In this document: piece by piece, positions 19,874 to 28,466 of the stretch
Layout: each line of letters opens with the position of its first letter
How positions within the stretch are numbered: the first letter of the stretch is position 1
Notes under the pieces: generated by a model
Told to the model about the DNA's origin: nothing
The model's database searches: none
What the model saw: only the letters and a program-made list of their open reading frames with translations
Made by a program: the position numbers and the translations under genes
Source of the DNA: Pseudidiomarina taiwanensis
GTDB taxonomy: Bacteria > Pseudomonadota > Gammaproteobacteria > Enterobacterales > Alteromonadaceae
Direction of reading: 5' to 3'
Length of the DNA: 64,000 nt
NCBI RefSeq assembly: GCF_003987435.1
Contig: NZ_PIQG01000002.1
Coordinates: 434,001 to 498,000, forward strand

Positions 19874-20748
19874 GATTCAGCTCCTTGCGCAGCATCGGCA
19901 GCATGATCATAAATCGGCTTTTCGGTGGCATTCTCTGGCCACAGCAATAACAGCGAGCGAACGCGATCGAGTTGTGCGAACGGTCGCGCATTAACCTGCG
20001 CATAGTGCAGCCGTTCATCCCGATCAATGCTAATGATTTCGGCGACCGGATAACCTTCGGGATAAACACCCCCTAAGCCTGAGCTCAGCAGCACATCCCC
20101 TTCTTGCAATTCGGTACTGTGCGGAATAAATTTCAACTCGAGTTGATTCAAATTACCGATACCCTGAGCGATCACCCGAATATCGCTGCTCTCTGAGCGT
20201 AACGACAAGGCATGACTCTGATCTGATATCAGTAAGATGCGCGCCGTAGTGCGACCGACATCGAGTATCTGGCCAACTATCCCGCGATTATCTAAAACGG
20301 GTTGACCGACGTACACGCCGTTACTTGAGCCTTTGTTAATGACCACTTGATGGGAAAACGGATCGGTGGCAACAGCGACCACTTCAGCCACCATGCGGCG
20401 ACTGGTCTTGCGTACTTCAGAACCGAGTAACTCTCGGAGCCGCGCATTTTCGTTTTCTAAAAAGTTTAACCGTTGCACCGCCATTTGCAGCTCGGTTAAT
20501 TGCTCTTGCAGGGCAACATTTTCTTCCCGCAATGCTGATCGCGTCTGGGAGAGATAGACCAGTCGTTCCATGATTTGCTCGGGCAATACAGCTAGATACT
20601 GCACCGGTGCAACCACTGTGTTCAAAAACGAACGCACCGGCTGCATGGTATTCAGCCGGTGGTCAAGAAACATCAGGGTGGAGGCGATTCCTAGGGCGAC
20701 CAACAAGCGGGTTCGTAGGGATAAGCCTCGCTCAAATAACGACCGCAT
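19870..20748 (-). CDS. mreC: Rod shape-determining protein MreC
   Basis: Periplasmic scaffold of the elongasome that links MreB to PBP2/RodA. It has one transmembrane helix (about residues 14-35), then a coiled coil (about 70-110) and the two beta-barrel domains with the conserved segment around VVAVATDPFSHQVVINKGS. The length of 292 aa is lower than in Escherichia coli because the C-terminal tail is short, as in many relatives. It lies 8 bp after mreB. Confidence 0.95.
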   Translation of the reverse strand: MRSLFERGLSLRTRLLVALGIASTLMFLDHRLNTMQPVRSFLNTVVAPVQYLAVLPEQIMERLVYLSQTRSALREENVALQEQLTELQMAVQRLNFLENENARLRELLGSEVRKTSRRMVAEVVAVATDPFSHQVVINKGSSNGVYVGQPVLDNRGIVGQILDVGRTTARILLISDQSHALSLRSESSDIRVIAQGIGNLNQLELKFIPHSTELQEGDVLLSSGLGGVYPEGYPVAEIISIDRDERLHYAQVNARPFAQLDRVRSLLLLWPENATEKPIYDHAADAAQGAES

Positions 20749-20756
20749 GCTGGGGC

Positions 20757-21836
<1,080 letters not shown>

Positions 21837-21872
21837 TTAGCGTGCTAATTTGTATATGTTGTCATCTCGAAT

Positions 21873-21895
21873 GGATTGCTTCACTGTAGCAATCC
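21873..21895 (-). promoter_or_regulatory. Hairpin in the mreB 5' leader
   Basis: A perfect 8-bp inverted repeat, GGATTGCT / AGCAATCC, with a 7-base loop lies about 73 bp upstream of the mreB ATG. It has no T tract, so it is not a simple terminator. A TAGAAT -10-like box at about 21928 would place the transcript start upstream of the hairpin. Function is unknown. Confidence 0.35.
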
Positions 21896-21950
21896 GTGCG
21901 ACTTCGAGCAAGCCTCAAGGGCGCTATTCTAGCACGCTTTTACCTATTTA

Positions 21951-22515
21951 TTACCAACCTAATTCGCGTTGATAGATGATTCGATCGTTGCCGCGATACA
22001 CCCCAAATTGCAATGGTGCACAGGGGTTCAATTCTGGGTTCAGCACTGGCGAACATTCTTCAGTCCAGGAAAAACCTAACCACGGCAAGCCGACCTCTTG
22101 TAGATTCACAATCCAATCAAAGGTTCCCGTGCGATTGCCTGCGCCCGTTTGATCCAGCAGCAAGGGGGCATTGATGTCGTGCAAACCGGCTACTACAGGG
22201 GTGCCCGCTAGGGGTTGCGCATCGAGGCGAGCTGCGGTTAAGCCATCGCTATCGGTCGACCGCTACGCTTTGATACAGATCAGCGCCTAGGACGACGATG
22301 ACTTCACTCGCGCTTTTGACAAAGCGCTGATAAGTGTTAAACAATTGTTTAGTGACGCTCGCAAACTGCTCATTTTCAACCACTTGAGTGTCGGAGATTC
22401 GCAACTCTGGTTAGGCATCAGAGCCAGTGGTTACAACAAGCGTCACACTCGTGGTCGTCAAAGCGATTGCGAGTCGATGCTATTGCTTTTGTTGCGCACG
22501 AAAAAAATTAAACAA
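21951..22515 (-). pseudogene. mshI'-'mshQ fusion pseudogene, scar of an MSHA pilus operon deletion
   Basis: Two decayed coding pieces lie head to tail. The upstream one starts with TTG at 22515 after a GAGGA site. It reads as an MshI-like (PilM-like) N-terminus ending LGADLYQSVAVDR, but has in-frame stops TAG at 22480-22482 and TAA at 22411-22413. Near 22255 the frame shifts. The downstream frame (open 22262-21951) ends with GTFDWIVNLQEVGLPWL and FGVYRGNDRIIYQREL, the hallmark C-terminus of MshQ. In intact MSHA loci mshI is near the start, mshQ is last, and mreB follows. The remaining msh genes are therefore missing, consistent with a single large internal deletion. Family assignment of the mshI part is from pattern recognition and less certain than the mshQ part. 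Confidence 0.72.
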
Positions 22516-22666
22516 AAACAATCCTCAGCGGCAATTTATCGTTATTATTTTCAGTTCTACTAAAGTGGTCAGTATGCCCCGAAAAGCCCCGTCACGCTAT
22601 GCTCTAACAAGACTTTTTTCACTGTTAAAATGCTCAATCATTTGTAGCTTATTTATTGCAAAACGA
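22516..22666. other. Intergenic stretch with no recognised gene
   Basis: This is the 5' flank of the mshI remnant, following the pyrC stop. It is AT-rich and holds no convincing coding frame or terminator; it may carry the former msh promoter. Confidence 0.4.
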
Positions 22667-23704
22667 TCACTTCACCCGCCAAGCAAGGGTTTGCCCTGCA
22701 TAGTACGGCACCATTGAGCCCACTGCTGTCATCACTGTATCAGCTACTTGCCAAGGCTCCTTGATCAAGGTCAAGTTTTTATCTGAGCGTGGATAGCCGT
22801 AGAAATCAGCACCAAAGCCAGAAGCAAAGTCGGCCAATTTATCAAGGGCATTTTCTTGCTCAAAGACCTCTGCATACAGCGGCAGTGCAGCGGGCGCAGA
22901 ATAACAGCCAGCACAGCCACAGGCGCTTTCTTTAGCCGACTGCGCATGTGGCGCCGAGTCAGTCCCTAAGAAAAACTTAGGATTCCCGGAAGTAGCGGCA
23001 GCTCGCAGCGCATTTTGATGTTCTCGCCGTTTTAACACCGGCAAGCAGTAGTTATGCGGGCGAATCCCCCCTACGAGCATATCGTTGCGGTTCATCAGCA
23101 AATGTTGCGGGGTGATGGTCGCACCAACATTGGCGCCTTGCGATAGCACAAACTCCACCGCATCTTTAGTGGTAATGTGCTCGAGCACCAGTTTTAAGTC
23201 CGGGTGCCGGTTCAACAGTGGCCGTAATTTGGTATCGATAAACACTTTCTCACGGTCGAAAATATCGACCTCGGCATGGGTGACTTCACCATGAACCAGC
23301 AGCGGCACTTGCAAACGAGCCATTTCAGCAAAGATAGGATCCAAGGCTTCGATATCGGTTACACCCGAAGCTGAGTTAGTGGTTGCGCCGGATGGATACA
23401 GCTTAAAGCCGATCACAAAATCAGCAGCTGCGGCTTGCTGGACCATTTCAACTGAAGTTTGCTGGGTTAGATAGAGTGCCATAAGAGGCTGAAAGGTCAT
23501 CCCCTCAGGCAGTGCAGCCATGATCCGCTCTCGATACGCTCGCGCCAGCTCAACATCAACGACAGGTGGCACTAGGTTCGGCATAATCACGGCACGTTCG
23601 AACACCGCAGCCGTCGCGGGAACCGTGTCATTGAGCAAATCACCATCACGAAGGTGCAAATGCCAGTCGTCAGGAATTGGAAGAGTGAGAGTAGATTGGG
23701 TCAT
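22667..23704 (-). CDS. pyrC: Dihydroorotase PyrC
   Basis: Zinc amidohydrolase that closes carbamoyl aspartate to dihydroorotate in pyrimidine synthesis. Metal ligands are visible: H15 and H17 in DWHLHLRDG, the carboxylated lysine K101 in [13 protein letters not shown]138 in LVHGEV, H176 in LEHITT and the aspartate in LGTDSAPH. The 345-aa length fits the class II PyrC of Escherichia coli. It stands alone between tdk and the mshI remnant. Confidence 0.97.
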   Translation of the reverse strand: MTQSTLTLPIPDDWHLHLRDGDLLNDTVPATAAVFERAVIMPNLVPPVVDVELARAYRERIMAALPEGMTFQPLMALYLTQQTSVEMVQQAAAADFVIGFKLYPSGATTNSASGVTDIEALDPIFAEMARLQVPLLVHGEVTHAEVDIFDREKVFIDTKLRPLLNRHPDLKLVLEHITTKDAVEFVLSQGANVGATITPQHLLMNRNDMLVGGIRPHNYCLPVLKRREHQNALRAAATSGNPKFFLGTDSAPHAQSAKESACGCAGCYSAPAALPLYAEVFEQENALDKLADFASGFGADFYGYPRSDKNLTLIKEPWQVADTVMTAVGSMVPYYAGQTLAWRVK

Positions 23705-23768
23705 AACACCTCAGCAAACAGCTTACATGAAGAGAATGGATGGCCTTGATTATAGCGAATTTTCGCCC

Positions 23769-24347
23769 TTAACGCCCGAGCTTTTCTTTCCAATGCTTCC
23801 GACAACAGGAAATGTAGCGGTCATTGCCCCCGATTGCGATTTGGTCACCGGCCTTTACCGCATTCCCTTCGGCATCGATGCGTAAGTTCATGGTCGCTTT
23901 GCGGCCACAATAACAAATGGTTTTCATTTCTTGCACTTTATCGGCTACGGCGAGCAATACCGCACTACCAGGGAAGGCCTCTCCAAAGGCATCAGAGCGG
24001 ATGCCATAACACATCACCGGCACGCCAAGATTGTCGACCACATCAGTTAATTGCCACACTTGCTTAGGGCTCAAAAATTGCGCTTCATCGATTAACACGC
24101 AATCAATTTCAGTTTGCTGCAGTCGCGCCGCGATCAACGCCGCCAGATCGGTGCTTTTTGAAAACGCCAATGCGTCCCGGTCTATCCCCAATCGCGAGGC
24201 GATTTTTCCACTGCCCGCACGGTCATCAATAGCTGGCGTGAGTAATAAAACGTGCTGACCACGTTCTTCATAATTGTGGGCAACTTGCAGCAGCGAAGTG
24301 CTTTTGCCGGCATTCATTGCCGAGTAGGTAAAATACAGCGAGGCCAT
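23769..24347 (-). CDS. tdk: Thymidine kinase
   Basis: Salvage enzyme phosphorylating thymidine. It has the Walker A-like SAMNAGKST motif near the N-terminus, the Walker B-like VLIDEAQFL, and a zinc lasso with CYCGRKATM and the late CCRKHW cysteines. The start at 24347 gives MASLYFTYSAMNAGKS, matching family N-termini. An in-frame ATG six codons upstream (24365) is an alternative, and neither has a clear ribosome site. It is divergent from the adenosine deaminase gene, so two nucleoside salvage genes share an upstream region. Confidence 0.95.
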   Translation of the reverse strand: MASLYFTYSAMNAGKSTSLLQVAHNYEERGQHVLLLTPAIDDRAGSGKIASRLGIDRDALAFSKSTDLAALIAARLQQTEIDCVLIDEAQFLSPKQVWQLTDVVDNLGVPVMCYGIRSDAFGEAFPGSAVLLAVADKVQEMKTICYCGRKATMNLRIDAEGNAVKAGDQIAIGGNDRYISCCRKHWKEKLGR

Positions 24348-24439
24348 GATTGGCTGTGGTTCCATAAGTGATACATCAGAACTTTTTTATACTGAGTTTT
24401 CGGGCTGATTGCAAAGCGGCATTTTCGATTAAATTTTGC

Positions 24440-24445
24440 TATGAT
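24440..24445 (+). promoter_or_regulatory. Extended -10 promoter of the adenosine deaminase gene
   Basis: TGC-TATGAT (an extended -10 of TGn-TATGAT type) lies 30 bp before the ATG, in the divergent tdk/add gap. No strong -35 is visible, which fits an extended -10 promoter. Confidence 0.4.
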
Positions 24446-24475
24446 CCGCCAAATTCACTATGCAATGGAGCCCTT

Positions 24476-25708
24476 ATGAGCCAGACCCGTTATTCTGCCG
24501 AGTTTCTTAAAGCGATGCCGAAAGCTGACCTGCATCTTCACTTAGACGGCAGTCTCCGTCCTGCAGGTCTTATCGATATGGCCAAACGCAGTCAGATTGA
24601 ACTGCCATCCTACTCGGTTGAAGGCTTATATGAGCTGGTTTTTAAAGAGTCTTACGCTAATCTCGGTGACTACCTAAATGGGTTCCAATACACCTGCGCA
24701 GTATTACGCGATATGGAAAACCTCGAGCAAGCCGCTTATGAGTTGGCCCTCGATAATCTCGCCGAAGGTGTGAACTACATCGAGGTTCGGTTTGCCCCAC
24801 AACTGATGATGGATCTGGCGCGTGGGATTGATTTTGATACCGTGATGCATGCCGCTAATAATGGTCTTGCGCGGGCCAAACGCGAATACAACCAAACCCC
24901 TGAAGTCGTTGCCGGAGACAAACCACCGTTTGAATATGGCCTCATCAACTGCGCCATGCGGATGTTTGGCGCGAAAGGCTTCTCGCCCTACTACACCGAG
25001 CTATTCCAGACCTTACGCGACCATGAACCCAAGCAGGTGATTAAAATCGCGGCGATGGAAATGATTCGAGCAAGTATCCGCTTGCGCGATGAAGAGGGTT
25101 TACCGATTGTTGGCCTCGACATTGCCGGACAAGAGATGGGCTATCCAGCGCACGATTTTAAAGAAGTCTATGAGTATGCCCATCAAAACTTTTTACTAAA
25201 AACTGTGCATGCAGGGGAAGCCTACGGTGCCGAGAGCATTTTCGAGGCACTGACCAAATGCTACGCCGATCGTCTTGGGCATGGCTATTCGCTGTTCTCG
25301 CCTGAGATGATTCAAGACCCAGCAATCGACAACAAAGCGGAATATGCGCAAAAATTAGCGTCATTTATCGCTGACCGCCGAATTGCCATTGAAGTTTGTA
25401 TTACCAGCAACTTACAAACTAACCCAGCGATTGGTTCGGTCGCGAATCATAACTTCAAGCATATGTATGCCAACCGCTTGGCAACGGTGATTTGTACCGA
25501 CAATCGTTTGGTTTCGCGCACCACGGTCACGCGTGAATATGAGCTCGCACTTAGCGCAGTCGACGTGCCGCTAAAACGCCTAAAAGATATGGTCGCGTAC
25601 GGCTTTAAGAAGAACTTCTTCGCCGGCGATTATGTCCAAAAGCGCGCCTACGCCAAGCAGGTTTTAGAGTATTTTGATCGGATCGTAGAACGACACAATA
25701 TTCTTTAA
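24476..25708 (+). CDS. Adenosine deaminase-family protein (long form)
   Basis: Zinc aminohydrolase, probably deaminating adenosine or a related purine. Ligands H20 and H22 in ADLHLHLDGS, HAGE and the RLGHGY motif are present. The TDDP motif of classical enzymes is TDN here (VICTDNRLVS), so the second aspartate, which contacts the purine, is replaced. At 410 aa it is about 70 residues longer than usual bacterial Add, with an insertion in the first half of the barrel (roughly residues 125-180). The ATG at 24476 has GGAG 6 bases upstream. The altered motif and insertion leave the exact substrate open. Confidence 0.85.
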   Translation: MSQTRYSAEFLKAMPKADLHLHLDGSLRPAGLIDMAKRSQIELPSYSVEGLYELVFKESYANLGDYLNGFQYTCAVLRDMENLEQAAYELALDNLAEGVNYIEVRFAPQLMMDLARGIDFDTVMHAANNGLARAKREYNQTPEVVAGDKPPFEYGLINCAMRMFGAKGFSPYYTELFQTLRDHEPKQVIKIAAMEMIRASIRLRDEEGLPIVGLDIAGQEMGYPAHDFKEVYEYAHQNFLLKTVHAGEAYGAESIFEALTKCYADRLGHGYSLFSPEMIQDPAIDNKAEYAQKLASFIADRRIAIEVCITSNLQTNPAIGSVANHNFKHMYANRLATVICTDNRLVSRTTVTREYELALSAVDVPLKRLKDMVAYGFKKNFFAGDYVQKRAYAKQVLEYFDRIVERHNIL

Positions 25709-25717
25709 GATGTCGAG

Positions 25718-25747
25718 AGGGGCGGAACCAAACTCGGAAACGCCCCT
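25718..25747 (+). terminator. Inverted repeat after the adenosine deaminase gene
   Basis: AGGGGCG and CGCCCCT form a perfect 7-bp stem with a 16-base loop, 10 bp after the stop codon. No T tract follows, so termination would be weak; the natural downstream part may have been changed by island insertion. Confidence 0.35.
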
Positions 25748-25963
25748 AATGAAAATCGGCTAGGACTAGAACGGTAGTTCACATACATTTCAAAAAAATC
25801 TATATATAACGAAATATTACATGGTCTTTCTTTGGGTTTTGTTAAGTTATAGATTGATAGAGCGGTATCTAAACTCAAAAATTTCACTTTCTCAAATAAA
25901 ATTTATATTGTTCTGATCTTAACAAAAAGTTATTTTTCAGCATCAGCTGCTCGAAGGCCATAA
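25748..25963. other. AT-rich left end of the integrase island
   Basis: About 215 bp of very AT-rich DNA with no supported gene lies between the adenosine deaminase terminator and the acyltransferase stop. GInt islands are described as having a short AT-rich end opposite the gin operon, which fits. The candidate attachment repeat is inside it (25898-25909). Confidence 0.5.
25898..25909 (+). repeat. Candidate left attachment repeat of the island
   Basis: AAAATTTATATT occurs here and again at 33278-33289, in the same orientation, on either side of the acyltransferase and the four recombinase-operon genes. A 12-bp match between two short AT-rich flanks is rare by chance, roughly 1 in 100 by rough estimate. 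The precise crossover point is unknown. Confidence 0.45.
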
Positions 25964-27925
25964 CTAGCGTTTATCAAACATTTTTTGCCATAAAGGCTCT
26001 AGTCGCTCTGCTCCAAACAAACTGAGGTGATCATCATCGTAGTATACAGGTCGTCCATTAAAGTCGCCGTAGCAAAACTCTTCATCACAAAGCAATGGTA
26101 GTGGATCCAATATATGAACGCCACATTGACTTGCAGCTTGGTTCTGTGCCTCAATGGCTACGCGGTGCCTCTCTCGATATTCCTCTATCGGCAGTGCAAG
26201 TCTTTTAGTCGCACCAAATACCGATGACCATCCCATGGTTGAAGGCACGTTTTCTTTTAGCTCTGGAATTGGTCTCATTAAATATACAGAATGAGTTGCA
26301 CTCATTCGACATGCAGTTTTAACGATCCCGTCTTTCATCTCAGCGTAAAAGGTTTCATCTCGTGAATCAAAAGGGTCATTGAGGTAGCGATCAGGAGTAG
26401 GGATTTCAGCAGCTCTATCAGGTTCGTTAGGCCCTTCAATATATCCGCTAATCCGGTTGACTATTAAAATAGGAACATTCCTCGGAACTTCACTAAGGGC
26501 ATTGATTACACTTTCAACAAATTGGCCACACTCAGGACCACGTTTTAGACTTTTAACATTTGCAATTGTCGGGCAACTGCTTAGGGTTAAATCCAGAACA
26601 TGCTGTTCTTGTGACGGTAAGGCTGCCTCTATCGCACGAACAACTGCCATAGCATGGCTATCACCTATTACTATAGCGCCGAGATTTTCACCACCGTATT
26701 TACATGGGTCACCTAAAAGCCGTTCCAAATTCGAACATTCAGACCGCATGGGGTTTACGTTGTTTGCTTCTGCAAACATTTGGTCTATGTTTGCCGGATA
26801 CCTCCCTGAAGTACCCACGCCGTCAGAATTGTATATCCAATAACTAGGAACGAGTATCAGACCAAGGACTAACGCAGACGTTGCCCCTAGTTGAGGTATT
26901 CTGTGAATCTTAGTTAACGCAACTCGAGACGGGGACTCAATAAATCGCCATGATAACCATCCCAGCAGAATCGACATTCCGATAGCAATAGATACAAGAA
27001 TCGGATTCCTCGAAGTACCAGAAATATACAACAACACAGCGAGCGGCCAGTGCCACAAATATATCGAATACGATGTTTTCCCTAACCATTGAGCAACATA
27101 ACTACCAGTAAAAATCGATTGTTCTTTGTTTGCAATCAATACCATCGAACAGCCAATAACTGGAACCGCCGCCAAATAACCGGGCCAAGCCATATCACCA
27201 GTAAAAAACACAATACTTACGAGAATTAGCGCAATTCCCATATATTCAAGCCATACTCGATGTTTCCCTGCTAATTTTAGTTTGGGTCCATAATGGTAAA
27301 CTAACCCTCCAATAAGCAACTCCCACGCTCTTGTCGGAAGCAAATAGAATGAAGCGGATACATATTTTTGACTAGCTAAGATAGATAGTGTGAGTGATGC
27401 GATGACTCCGAGAATCATCATCCATACTAGGAACCGTTTATTTGGAATCAGCTTCCAGAGCACCAACAAAACGATTGGAAAAATGATATAGAACTGCCAC
27501 TCAACCGATAAAGACCACGAGTGCAAAAGCCATTTTTCATGTGATGAAGCATCAAAGTATCCAGACTCTCTCCAAAAAACAATATTTGAGATAAAAAGTA
27601 TTGCAGAAATTGCATGCTTTGCGAGTTGCTCATATTGAATCGATGGTAAAAAAAACCAACCTACAATCATCAGAACAAAACATAAAAATAAAAGTGCTGG
27701 CACTATCCTGCGAGAACGCGCCAAATAGAAGTCAAAAATTGAAAACTTAGTATCCGAAGCTAATTTCTGGAGGATAATTCCGGTCATGAGATAGCCGGAA
27801 ATTACAAAAAAAATGTCAACGCCTACAAAGCCCCCGCTAAAGCCCGGAACACCGAAATGAAATAGCACCACAGCAACAACAGCCCAGGCCCTAAGTCCGT
27901 TTATGTCAGTCCGAAATCCTTTCAT
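25964..27925 (-). CDS. OafA-type membrane O-acyltransferase with C-terminal SGNH domain (island cargo)
   Basis: Probably O-acetylates a surface polysaccharide such as O antigen or exopolysaccharide. Residues 1-360 form the acyltransferase-3 domain with about ten transmembrane helices and the N-terminal DINGLRAWAVVAVVLFHF motif. Residues 370-653 are a soluble SGNH-hydrolase-like domain with GDSH at 421-424 and DDDH at 630-633, so both catalytic blocks are intact. An AGGTG site precedes the ATG. Base composition is clearly AT-richer than neighbouring core genes. It is the only cargo gene between the recombinase operon and the AT-rich end, on the same strand as the operon and 64 bp after it. The polysaccharide target is unknown. 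Confidence 0.9.
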   Translation of the reverse strand: MKGFRTDINGLRAWAVVAVVLFHFGVPGFSGGFVGVDIFFVISGYLMTGIILQKLASDTKFSIFDFYLARSRRIVPALLFLCFVLMIVGWFFLPSIQYEQLAKHAISAILFISNIVFWRESGYFDASSHEKWLLHSWSLSVEWQFYIIFPIVLLVLWKLIPNKRFLVWMMILGVIASLTLSILASQKYVSASFYLLPTRAWELLIGGLVYHYGPKLKLAGKHRVWLEYMGIALILVSIVFFTGDMAWPGYLAAVPVIGCSMVLIANKEQSIFTGSYVAQWLGKTSYSIYLWHWPLAVLLYISGTSRNPILVSIAIGMSILLGWLSWRFIESPSRVALTKIHRIPQLGATSALVLGLILVPSYWIYNSDGVGTSGRYPANIDQMFAEANNVNPMRSECSNLERLLGDPCKYGGENLGAIVIGDSHAMAVVRAIEAALPSQEQHVLDLTLSSCPTIANVKSLKRGPECGQFVESVINALSEVPRNVPILIVNRISGYIEGPNEPDRAAEIPTPDRYLNDPFDSRDETFYAEMKDGIVKTACRMSATHSVYLMRPIPELKENVPSTMGWSSVFGATKRLALPIEEYRERHRVAIEAQNQAASQCGVHILDPLPLLCDEEFCYGDFNGRPVYYDDDHLSLFGAERLEPLWQKMFDKR

Positions 27926-27989
27926 TATTCACCTAATCACAATATTCTATCGATTTATCTATAACTAGCTGGTTATGGAACCATCATAT

Positions 27990-28466
27990 CTAAATTCTGC
28001 CTGAAGGGGGTATCTCTTTATCGAACATTTTTAAAATCTTTGATGCTTCCGTTTCGGATGGAAGATCTGCACCTTCAGACGGCGCTTTATCAACGCTAAC
28101 CATTTGTATACCCTTTTGCCGCACATGAAAAGCGATTTGCTGCCAACGGCGCTGCCACAATTCTTCACGTTTCTTATATGATTCGAGTTCTGTTTTAACG
28201 CGTGCTAACTCCACCTCTAGCTCTTCGGCCTCTTTGGTTGCTTGCTCTTTGGTTTTAACCAATCCGCCCGACAATGCTCGTTTGGCGGTGTCATAAGCTG
28301 CCTTAATTTCTGATTTTGCTTGAAGTGACTGACGACTGAATCCAAAACGCTCTTCCAGCAACGCCCAAGTTAACTTTGAACCAAGTTCTCCCAAAGCCCA
28401 ACGATCTAAATCAGCAACAATGGTATTGATATCACTATCCGACATACGTCTGAAACGCTTAGCCAT
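27990..28466 (-). CDS. ginD: Small helical coiled-coil protein of the integrase operon (GinD-like)
   Basis: A 158-aa charged protein. The first 60 residues look like a small helical DNA-binding region (LTWALLEERFGFSRQSLQ). Residues about 65-115 form a coiled coil rich in E and K (EELEVELARVKTELESYKKREE), and the tail is loosely ordered. The start overlaps the stop of the 669-aa recombinase by 8 bp, so it is translationally coupled. GInt islands carry three integrases followed by a small helix-loop-helix protein, all needed for movement; this gene fits that last position. A TnpC-like accessory protein of Tn554-type elements is the closest alternative description. Confidence 0.7.
   Translation of the reverse strand: MAKRFRRMSDSDINTIVADLDRWALGELGSKLTWALLEERFGFSRQSLQAKSEIKAAYDTAKRALSGGLVKTKEQATKEAEELEVELARVKTELESYKKREELWQRRWQQIAFHVRQKGIQMVSVDKAPSEGADLPSETEASKILKMFDKEIPPSGRI

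Noticed and set aside
22345-22717. Plus-strand frames across the mshI remnant and pyrC end
   Set aside because: They are antisense to a recognisable mshI-like reading frame and have low-complexity, cysteine-rich translations.
25738-25753. AAAnGCCCCTnAT similarity between 25738-25753 and about 33328-33343 as alternative attachment repeats
   Set aside because: The match is short and interrupted, and both copies lie in terminator stems, which share such sequence for structural reasons. The 12-bp perfect repeat is the better candidate.
25705-25887. 60-codon minus-strand frame after the adenosine deaminase gene
   Set aside because: It lies in AT-rich island-end DNA, covers the inverted repeat, and has no ribosome site or recognisable domain.
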